A stretch of DNA of 64,000 nucleotides from Corbicula japonica (Eukaryota > Mollusca > Bivalvia > Venerida > Cyrenidae). Below the pieces are notes generated by a model. The model was not told the DNA's origin. It did not search any database and saw only the letters and a list, made by a program, of their open reading frames with translations. Positions 28,301 through 40,300 of this stretch are shown here, piece by piece (positions within the stretch are counted from its first letter, which is position 1; every line of letters begins with the position of its first letter). The DNA is taken from contig JAZAYU010000053.1 of the NCBI GenBank assembly GCA_038501625.1, positions 2,156,501 through 2,220,500 on the forward strand. Reading direction: 5' to 3'. The translations under genes were made by a program, and so were the position numbers.

Positions 28301-31300
28301 ATGTCACATTCATTTTATGAACATCTTATACAAAAGCATGTTTATAAAGGCCTAATATGTAAAATTTTAAGTTGTTTACATATCTCAAACTGTAATATCT
28401 TTAAGTAAATAAATGGTTATATTTTTTATATCTTATAGTTTTGTATTGATCTAAACTGGTGTGTAAAAACATGTATATATGGAGTTATGGGTTATATTAG
28501 TTTCAGTGCCCAATATGAAAATCACCAAAGTATGTTGAACATTTAGGGTCTGTATATTCTAAAATACCTACCCACAATAAAATAACAGCAAGCCAAGCTG
28601 TTATGAAGCAGACTCTTAAACAGAGCTGCTTATCGAAGTTTTGATGTGGTTGTTATCATTTATATTATCACATAACTTCTGGTTTGGGAGTGTCATAACA
28701 AGCCTTGTATGTTTTCCCGACTGAGTCACTGTTTATCTTTGCTACCAAAAAAAGTTTTAAAAAACCGTAGTTCACCAGTCACATCATGCAAACAGTCAAT
28801 TCATTCTGTCAATCCAGTTAGCTTTTGTCTATAGTTAGCTTCTGTTGATGTAGTTAGTATTTGTCTATACTGTTAGCTTATGTCCATGTAGTAAGCTTCT
28901 ATCAATGCAGTTAGCTTTTGTTCATACAGTTAGCTTCCCTTGAGGCAGTTAGCTTTTGTTCATATAGTTAGCTTATGTCAAAAAAATTTCTGTCCAAGCA
29001 GTTAGCTTATAATCATTTAGTAAGCTTCTTTCCATACAGACATTAAGCTTTTGTTCATACAGTTAACTTCTGTCATAGTTAGCTACTTTCCATACAGTAA
29101 GCTTCTGTCCAAACAAGCTTAAAACTTATTCTTATTTGTTCTTACACCTGTCCAACATGTAAAATTATAATTTTACTGTCATGACTAGATTTTTGTTGCA
29201 TTTGTATGTAGTACATGTATATTGACGTACCTTGTACAAGTCAATAAAATATATGTTGAACGTAGGAAAATGCCTTTAGACTGAAAACAACAAAATTTGC
29301 TTCTCACAATTATAAATGCATTCAAAGAGTTGTATTGATCTAAATATTGAATTTATGATTATTGTATTTTTCAGGTTTGTGAAAGTGACACCATCATCAT
29401 CAGCTGATGAGTCCCTGCTGCTGGATATCCTCCGCTTCATTAGCATAGTGCTCAAACTATCCAATCAGGTGCCAGATAACATCTTACAGTGGGTGGGGGA
29501 GGTACTGTACCATCCTAAAGGCCCTCTCATTGGTCTGTTACATCGACAGTCTACTAGAGAACCTGCTGAGGAGGAACCTACTGTCAATATCAAAAGGTGG
29601 TAAACAAGAAATTGCAGATTTATCCATATAATTATTGTAACCTAGTTTTTTTTTTAGCCATTTTTTTTCTAATGTTTGGATAATTTGCATATAAATAAAT
29701 TCATAGTTTAGAATTTTGTCACTGAAAACAGTAAATGAAGCTTAATTTGGTTCAACAGGTTTGTCTAGTAAATTGCAACATGACTGCTTAATACAGGTGA
29801 CTCCAAACAAAACTCTGACTGTATAATTATGAAAATTTAAATGTCCCAGCAGTTCTAAAATGTATTTTCTGTTGTATTTCAGATCACTGGACAAGGCATT
29901 GTTGTCATTTATATCAGTATACAACAGTTCTCTCCCCTACTTACTCACTGTAAGGTAAGTCATGCTCTGTATTAGGCGATTCATGTTTAAATGTCCAGGA
30001 TATCAGTTAATTTAGATTTTGATGTTGGAGATGTCTTTATGCTTGCAACAAATTATATGGGGAACACATATCTGCTAATATTTTCTATATAAGATAAGAA
30101 AAGGGTTCATGCTAAAACATTGTTAATAGTCCTTACCCTACAGCGTATAAGGACAATGTGTTACTACTACAAGTGTAAATTTTTTGAATGGCTGTTGGAA
30201 CAGCAACATTGACGACAAAATGAATGATGGCACGTTTTTTCGCAGCAACTCATGGCAAACTGTGCGTGGTCCACCACATCACACGTCAAAACATTGTACA
30301 ATGTCCAATAAATTGGTTATGGTTCCACTGTGGCTGCACCTTTTTAAAGTATTACGTCACACTGTTTATCATCAGAAATTATGATTCGTTAGATGGATAA
30401 GACTTCATCATACTAGACAAAGTTGAAGTGTAAATATTACAATTGTAAATTATATTTGCTTAAAAATAAATAATCTACTTTTAAAGAACTGTGAAATTTA
30501 AAACCACAAGAAATAAAAATGTTGATTTTATTTGCCTCGCTTGTGTTACAGTTTGGTTACAGAATCTAGGGAAGAAGATCTTTTAATAAAGGACTGGGCC
30601 TAAGATCATCCAGCTGAGATTTGACAATTGGCAAAAGAGCGTAAAACTGAGTCTTTAATCTCAGGCATCTGATTGGTTAAAATTGAATGGACCATTCAAA
30701 AGCTTGAGTTTAGAGACTGGTCTACAATCCCAGTTTGATAATCTTGGACTCTAGTGGCCAAGGTTATAAAACTGAGAATGGAAACGAGTCTCAAATCTCA
30801 AGCATCTAATTGGCTGAAATGGTAACTAGTCAGCCTATCTGATTTCATGCAATCAAATGCTTGAGATTTTAGACTGGTTTTCATCTTCAGTTTTATAATC
30901 TTCAGCTAAAATGTATTTACTGTGTAACTGTTGCAGATTGAAGTTCCATCAGCTGAGAGGTGACCTGGCTAACAAGCTGTTACAGAGACTCAATGTTACA
31001 GATGCCCCACATTTCTACAACCTGGCCTCCCTAGAGGGAACTCTTCAATGTCTCATGCATATCACTGCCAGGTTAGAACAAACAGAAGCACTGTACATAC
31101 TCTTCTTTATGGGTTCTAGAGTGAAAACAATGGATTAAGGAGGTGAGGTTAGCTGCCTTGTGGTAAAGGTTGTTGACAGTCAGCGACAGACCCCTACCTC
31201 TTCCCCCATTATTGTCCTTGGTTAAGGTCTTCTGAGAATATAATGATAGAAGGAGTGTTTGTATTATTATTCAGATGAAAAACATTCTTTCTCCATCATT

Positions 31301-34300
31301 TGATTAGTACATCACTGTAACTTTAGAATTAAATAAATAAATAGTAAGTATACATAGAAAACATTGCATGATGAGATTGGGGGTTTAGGGGGCACCAGTG
31401 GTACATGGACAATAAATATAGGGAACATGTCTTAAATGGTATATTTAATTATACCCCCACTTCAAAGAAGAGGGGGTATACTGTTTTACCCTTGTCCGTT
31501 CGTTCTTCTGTTCGTCTGTAACAAAATTTCCATCACAGTTATCTCAGCAACTGTAACATGCGGCAGCCTGATGTTTTGCATATTGCTTTATCCTATAGTC
31601 ACATGGTGTAAAGTGATTTTATGCTCCTTGGTTGTCTACTTCCAAAGATGGTCAAAAGTTCACAGACATGGACAAGATATCATGGGCACTGTAGATGTCT
31701 CAATAAATTTGCAGTTGCTTATAGTCATGAAATTAATAGATTGACTTAAATTCAACTTATGTTGTTATATTTCAGACCAGGCTGGAGCGAGGAGTGTACG
31801 GAGCAGGAAAGAAATCCACTGTGCTGTCAGGTGCTTAACTGTCTACTCGAGGTTGTGTCGGCTTTCCACATAGGACGTGGTGGGACATCCATGTCTTTCA
31901 TGGGGCGGGGAGTGACTAAGGCAGCTACTGTGTGTCTCCGACATCTGGTGTATGAAATGGCCACACTGGCAGAAGATCAGGCAGGCATTATTTATTTGTT
32001 CAGAATCATATTTATACTTTAAAATTGTTAAAAAAGTTAAATCTTCAGTGATCTGCAAATAAGTTGTTTTTGGCATACTTGTAGATTAAAATTTATTTTT
32101 ATAATCATGATACATTTATGAATCTTTGCAAAGTTGTTTGTAGGCAATATTTTGATGGCTGGTGAATTTCAGTATAAACTTGTATGGTTACATTTGTGTA
32201 TGTAGAAATGGCCGAAGAACTGGTTATATTCCCGTCATGGAGATGATATGAACGATGACCCTGGTCTTGACTGGATGTTGACTCTCTGGGCTTACAGGGA
32301 TGCTGAGGTAAAACATAATCCCAGTACCAGCTGGTTATATGCATGTCATAGTTCTGTGTTGTATTTCATTGTCAGTGTTAGGAAGGCTCTTAACATCAGA
32401 AGAGGTCATGATGGTTTTGAAAAAGTTGGGATGGAGCTTCATCTTTTAGGGTTATTTTAGATACTAATTCCAATTCCAAAATCTTCTATGAACTGGAATT
32501 CATTTGTAGAATAAATCTTCTTAGGAATCAGTTTTGTGCAGGTTTAATTTCTGCATATTTAACCCTTTCCTGGATATATACGCATTTTTACGCGTGTGCG
32601 ACCAGTGTAGATCCAGATCAGCCGGCACATCCGTGCCGTCTGATCAGGATCTGCACTGGCCTCATTTTGTTCAGAAATAACCTAATTAATCAAATAGCGA
32701 ACAGTTTAGATCCTGATCAGACGGCACGGATGTGCCGGCTGATCTGGATCTAAACTGTTCGCCCTAGCAATAAAGGTGTATCTATACAGGAAAGGGTTAA
32801 CACTTGGTCAGATGTTCCTTATCAGACACTGGGCAAAAGTTCACTATGCATTATTATGAAATAATTGTGAGTTTTTGAACTGGTTGAATAAATGTCCACA
32901 CACAAAAATAATTGTGTGCAAATTATGTGTTAACTGCAGTATATTTAATGTATATTGATCAAATACCCCAATGACCATAATGTCACATTGAAATGAAATC
33001 TTTTCTGAAGGTGGAATCGGAAGAGTTGATGATTGTTAGGCTTACAAAATTATAAAATTTAAAAACAAGAAGAGAATATGGCAGCTACTTTATGAGAAGA
33101 ATAGATTTTTATATAAAAGTACATGTGCCACAAATTGTTTATATCATCACAATATACAACGTGGTTATATACAGTCGAGAGACTTTTATTTTGGTAGTGT
33201 TTGGTGTACAGCAACATGTTGTACTATTTTAGGTAAGGACAGCTGGCCTTGGTATTGCTGTTGCCCTGAGCTGTGTGGAGGAAGGTCGACTCTTACTGAC
33301 AGCCAACTGTAAACATATCCCAGGAGGCATCTGGGCTGCTGCCTTCAGCATCCTCCTCGACCAATCAGAATGCAGCATGGTCAGACAACAGGTAAGCTAT
33401 AGTGAATGTCTGTAATTGTATGACTTAGTGCTCTGTTAAAGATTGTTATACCGACACAAACAAAGTTTGAGGGGGTATATAGGAGTGAGCTTGTCGGTCG
33501 GTCGGTTGGTCGGATTATTCGTTTCCGGATGATAACTCATGAAAAGCTTGACAGAATTAAATAATTTTTGGTACACAGGTATATCGTCATAAGATACAGG
33601 TCAAGTTCAATTTTGGGGCTGGTGGGGTCAGTGTCAAGGTCACTGTTACTAAAAATAGAAAAATTCTTTCCGGACAATAACTCCTGAAAGGTATCAACTA
33701 TTTAAAAAAATTTTGGTACACAGGTTTAACATCACAAGATACAGGTCAAGTTCGAATTTGGGGCTGGTGGGGTCAATGTCAAGGTCAGTATTACTAAAAA
33801 TAGAAAAATGGTTTCCGGATGATAACTCATGAAACACTTCACAGATTAAATCCTTTTTTGGTAAATCAGAAGATACAGGTCGAGTTCGACTTTGGGGCCT
33901 GTGGGGTCAATGTCAAGGTCACTGTTACTTAAAGGAATACGTTCGGCTGGTTATAACCTTTGTTTAAATGATAAAATGTATTTTGAATAATACAATTTTC
34001 GTAATCAAATGATGACGACGAATATGATAATTGTAAAACTTACTTTTAATTACACTGATAATCGTTTTTTCGAGCGTAGCATGAGAGCGGCCATTGTTGA
34101 CAAGTCGTTGTCTCGCGAGAGATAAAACAACGAGGCGTGACGTCATTTACACACTTCCTTTTCATAACGAATACACGCAGAGATGAATGCAGGCAATTTA
34201 ATTACATGAAAACATTGCTTTATGCGGGAAATTATTGCAAAGTATCACAAATAAGAAAAAAATCACATTATAGTTTTAGTGTATTGTGTGTTTTTACCTT

Positions 34301-37300
34301 CTTATCTTACATTTTGCTCAAGTAATTGCATCGCTCACTAGGATTCAAAAGACAATATTTTAAATGAGAATGTGAGACACTCCGATCGCTAATTGGAAAT
34401 ATTTCCTTTTAGTATAAATTAACATTGAATTTACTATTGTCCCCTCATGTCTCCTCAAATTAAATATGTCAATTAAATTTTTCACACCATTTTAATATCA
34501 CCCTATCTTATTCGAAGCAAGCTGGCTAGTGAGATTATCGTATCAGTTAGTGGCAATTAACAATAACACGGGCGTGTTAAAACTTGTACCACTCGGTGTG
34601 CAAAAATAGATTTTATAATTAGATTTAAAAAAAGAAAAATACGTTTTACAGTAAATGTAAGTATTGAAGTATTGTGTTGCACTCAACCCCAGGCTTAGCG
34701 GCGTGGGGAGTAATATGCATTTCAATCAATACCCATGAACAGACTCAATCAATCCGGGTCTGAAACATTTTGATATTTGTCGGTATCGGTGGCTTTCAAT
34801 GTGCCCTTTTCATCAACTTAAATTTTCAAAAATACATTAGTTAAATTCAGGGCCTTCTCTAGGCCATTATGACATACAGGTGCCGGTATGCCTTAATTGC
34901 TTAACAAACTTTTTTTCTGGAGGATTGCTCTGCCGGTATGCCTTTAATCTTTGTCGGCATCTTTTGTCGGAATGGCTTCATATTCAATAAACAGTTCAAT
35001 GTCCCCCAAGCCATTTGCACTGGGACACCCCAACCGTTTACAACCCCAGACAAATATCTTACAAGTTCTAAATTCGCCGACATCCGTTTATTCAAAATTG
35101 CCGTGTCATAGTTATTGTGTATTTCACTGTCTACGACACATCAATTTTACTGGTCAAAAAACGTTATGGTAAAGCAAATTAGCCAATAACAATCGATTTC
35201 TATACTTTTTTCTGGGTAAACTCTGCCTCCCGATTAGTAAGCATGTTGGTGTCTTTTGTTAGCGCGGGCCACCTGAAGTCGGGTAGCGGTAAAATATTAC
35301 GCAAACAATATATTCTTTTTGCACCAGGAGACAAATAAAACTATGTGAATTTACTGAAAACAAGAATCATTCGACTGTTGAATAATAAATTCAAGAAAAA
35401 TGTATTTGCAAGGATCTATAAATAACATTTTATATGAAGGTCATTGGTATTTGTAAATACAAAATGAAAAAATGGGGTTTAATAAGATCTCTTCAGATGC
35501 CGCAACGACGCTAGATCGCCGAATTCAAGGGTTTACCTCAAATTTAAGGAAATCATGTATCCATCTCGCGAAGTAAATGCATTTTGGCCGGAAAATCTGT
35601 AAAGTCGATCAAGAAAAAATACCACAAGCTCTACACCTATATATTGGTCTCACTCCATACTCTTAAACGAGCAAATAAGGCAAATCGTAAAGAATTTTTA
35701 GGCACAAAATCATAAGACATTATGTAGTTGTTTTATGAATGAATATTCCATTGTTGAGACTGATAAGAATTGGATATAAAATGGAAACGATAAGAACCGG
35801 AAGTGTGTAAATGACGTCATCAACAGGTGCGCGCATCGAAAAGGGAACAAACATGGCAACGGTCATCGATGAGGGCCGATTTTGCAAATAAGCGATCTTT
35901 GACAAGAGATAACTGTGTCAATATTTAACGTACAATAAAGTTCTATACGTCAAAATGATGCATAAGTAACGATTAATAACATTGTATTGGTGAAATCCAG
36001 GCAGGTGTATTCCTTTAAAATAGAAAAATTGTTTCTGGACGATAACTCATGAAATACTTTAAAGATTTAATTATTTTTTCGGAAACAGATGTAACATAAC
36101 AAGATACAAGTTAGGTTTGACTTTGGGGCCTGTGGGTTAAAGGTCAAGGTCACTGTTATATAAACTTCAAAACTTCATTTCTATTCAGTAACTAAAGCTT
36201 GGAATGAGATTCTTAAATGAAATTTGGTGTATTGGTGGTTTTTGTGAAGATTAATTTTGGGATTCAAAGTAAGGCCTGTTGGGTCAAGGTCACTGTTACT
36301 AAAAATAGAAAAAAAACTATATATGCTCAATAACTTTGGTTCGGAATGAGATATTGTGATGAAAATTGCTATATAGGTAGTGTCTGTGAAGACGAAACTT
36401 GGTATTGAAATTGGGCCTGATGGGGTCAAGGTCACTGTTTGCTGTTACTAAAAATAGAAAAAATGGTTTCTAGATGATTTCTCATGAAAAGCTTCACATA
36501 TATAAACAATTTTTTGGCACACAGTTGTTTGATAAAAGTTAGTTAAAGGTCACTGTTACTAACATATTTAAACCAATTATGCTCAATAAATTTAGAAGGA
36601 ATGAGATATTGTGATGAAACTTGCTGTATATGTGGCTTCTGTGAAAACGACACTTTGGATTGAAGGTGGGGCACATTAAGACATTGATTCGAAGCGTTCC
36701 CAGTTCAAGTATCAAGCACACATGTGGGGGTATTATATCACTTTCAGTGATAATTCTAGTTTTAATAAGAATAGAATAGTTCTATGAAACTAGCATTTTG
36801 ATAAGGTAAACATAAGCCATTAAATGGGAGCAGTATGCCTTCATGTAATGCCAGAAATACTGTTTTGGCTAGTGTCGCTGACTTGTGATTTGATCTGTTA
36901 TAAATAAACTCTTTACGCCATAAATACCCTTTGTATTACATGGATATGTTTGCCCTCTGATCAGGATATACAAGGTTTATTTTTAGATTCCTTAGATTAT
37001 TCCCACAAAGAAGTAAACAGTAGATCCAGATCAGATGTGCTGGCTGATCTGGATCTGCTTTGACTGCCCATGTGATAAAATGTTTATATATTGAGTAAAA
37101 GGTTAAGATGCAACCAGTGATTGTCCTGTTGTCTTTAGGCAGCATTATTGTTGGTAAACCTGACCTCCGAGAGCCTGCCCAGTGGGAGCTCCGAGTCTGA
37201 TCATCACGCCTGGCAGGGACCTGTTGTTATGGATACAGAATCTCAGGTCTCTCTGACTGGACTGACGGCCCTGCTGGCACTGCTACACCACTGTCAGTTC

Positions 37301-40300
37301 TACAGGGAGATGACAGTACTGCTGTCCAGCTATTATCCACAGCCCAGTATCCAGCCTGCTGTGACCTCTGACCTCTACCAGTTGTCTGCCTCCGCCTCCG
37401 AGAACACACTCTCCATGCTAGGTAACAGCTCTTTACTGCAATAAATAGACTTTGTAAACAAAGTTGATTTATATTTCTTTCCATTAAAATGCATGCAGAT
37501 TTCAGTTGACATAAATTAAATCATTTTTATCATAATTTCACTGTAAAAAGCTACGTATGTCAGCAAGTGTAAGCATAATTCCACAAAAAGTATCCCGGGT
37601 TGTTTGTCACTGCAAAATTTCTTAACATTTCTGGAAGACATTAGATTTACATTTATTTACAAAAACAAAATAATGCAAATATAAAAGAAATATTTTATAA
37701 CATGAAATATGGTTCCTATCTACTGCTTGCTCTCTGAGATGTACAATTATTAACCAAGTAAATATTTTATTACTAACTAAATATTTTAGTTAACCCTTGT
37801 AGAGATCTGCTTGGTTGATGTATGTTTTTGTGCAATGTCACAAAACATGTTCTTTCCGGACCAAAAGCTTCACAAGCATAAGTTCAGTACCTTTGTTTTC
37901 ATATATTTTGAACCCATAATGATGTAGTAATACGAATTATTTGTTATTTCTGTGTTTCAGCTCAGGCCGGTGTTGTACCAAAGGCAGGAAGTTCTCACCA
38001 CACTACAATGTCCTTGCTGCATGTAAGATAGAGGTTTCTTGTATCTGATAGGTTGTGATAATTGAAAGGTTAAAGCAGAATAGTCGAGAATTTTTGCACA
38101 GTGTTAGGTATTACCTTAAACAGCAAAAGGCGGTAAGATTGTAGGCTATATGGAGTAGATCATCTGGCAGAATATGTGCTGACAATTTTGGCACCATTGT
38201 TGACGATTGACTTTGACCATTGATTGAATCGAAACATAAACACAGTTAAGCAGTTACAGTGTATTTCAGTTATGGTAGAAATACAAAATCATACACTTTA
38301 AAACAATTATTGTCTTGTGCTAAAAAGTTACAAGAAGAATTTCTCATGTTTTGTTGCAGTCCTCCGCAGTGTCTTCTGTACAGATGCCGGAGAGACCTGG
38401 TGCTATAGGAGCCAATGGTCATCCAGCAACGCCCAGAACCCCTAACAGTAGCAGCCGGACAACACCCCTCACTGGCAGAGATCAAGGTAGGGTCAGCATG
38501 AGAATCTGTATGAAATTATAACATTGTTTAGTCCATCAATCTCTAGATTGTAATCAGTGAATTTAGTTGACTTGTCTCGGATCTCTAGTTTTTATGCCCC
38601 CGCCATATAATGGCGGAAGGGCATATAGTGTTCACCCTGGCTGTGGGTGGGTGGGTGGGTGGGTGTGTGTGTCAGTGTGTGTGTATGTTCGAAAATCGTG
38701 TCCGCTCTGTAACTTTGTTATTTCTTATTGGATTTTAAAATAACTTGGTATGAATGTTCACCATATCAAGACGGTGTGTCGCGTACAATACCCATGCCCG
38801 TAGGTCCAAGGAAAGGTCACTGTTACTAAAAATAGCATTTTCTTGTCCGGGCTGTAACTTCCTTATGATTAGAGGGATTTCAAAATAACTTGGCACAAAT
38901 GTTCACCATGACAAGGCGGTGTGTCGCGTACAACACCCATGCCTGTAGGTCCAAGGTCAAGGTCACTGTTACTAAAAATAGAATTTTGTTGGAAAAATCG
39001 TGTCCGCTCTGTAACTTTGTTATTTCTTATTGGATTTTAAAATAACTTGGTATGAATGTTCACCATATCAAGATGGTGTGTCGCGTACAATACCCATGCC
39101 TGTAGGTCCAAGGTCAAGGTCACTGTTACTAAAAATATAATTTTCTTGTCTGGGCTGTAACTTCCTTATGAATGGAGGGATTTCAAAATAACTTGGCACA
39201 AATGTTCACCATGACAAGGCGGTGTGTCGCGTACAACACCCATGCCTGTAGGTCCAAGGTCAAGGTCACTGTTACTAAAAATAGAATTTTGTTGGAAAAA
39301 TCGTGTCCGCTCTGTAACTTTGTTATTTCTTATTGGATTTTAAAATAACTTGGTATGAATGTTCACCATATCAAGATGGTGTGTCGCGTACAATACCCAT
39401 GCCTGTAGGTCCAAGGTCAAGGTCACTGTTACTAAAAATAGAATTTTCTTGACCGGGCTGTAACTTCCTTATGAATGGAGGGATTTCAAAATAACTTGGC
39501 ACAAATGTTCACCATGACAAGGCGGTGTGTCGCGTACAACACCCATGCCTGTAGGTCCGAGGTCAAGGTCACTGTTACTAAAAATAGAATTTTGTTGGAA
39601 AAATCGTGTCCGCTCTGTAACTTTGTTATTTCTTATTGGATTTTAAAATAACTTGGTATGAATGTTCACCATATCAAGAAGGTGTGTCGCGTACAATACC
39701 CATGCCTGTAGGTCCAAGGTCAAGGTCACTGTTACTAAAAATAGAATTTTCTTGTCCGGGCTGTAACTTCCTTATGAATGGAGGGATTTCAAAATAACTT
39801 GGCACAAATGTTCACCATGACAAGGCGGTGTGTCGCGTACAACACCCATGCCTGTAGGTCCAAGGTCAAGGTCACTGTTACTAAAAATAGAATTTTCTTG
39901 TCCGGGCTGTAACTTCCTTATGAATGGATGGATTTCAAAATAACTTGGCACAAATGTTTACCATGACAAGGCGGTGTGTCGCCTACAACACCCATGCCTG
40001 TAGGTCCAAGGTCAAGGTCACTGTTACTAAAAATAAAATTTTGTTATAAAAATCTTGTCTGCTCTGTAACTTTGTTATTTCTTATAGGATTTTAAAATAA
40101 CTTGGTATAAATGTTTATTATATCAAGACGATGTGTTGTGTACAATACCCATGCCTGTAGGTCCAAGGTCAAGGTCACTGTTACAAAAAATAGAAATTTC
40201 TTGTACTAGCTATAACTTCATTATTAACAGAGTGATTTCAAAATAATTTGGCAGAAATGTTCACTATGACAAGGCGTTGTGTTGTGTACAATTCCCATGC

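Noticed and set aside
34901..35172. Overlapping 64- and 73-codon frames on both strands
   Set aside because: They lie inside the TTAA element, have no similarity I recognise, and mirror each other on opposite strands.
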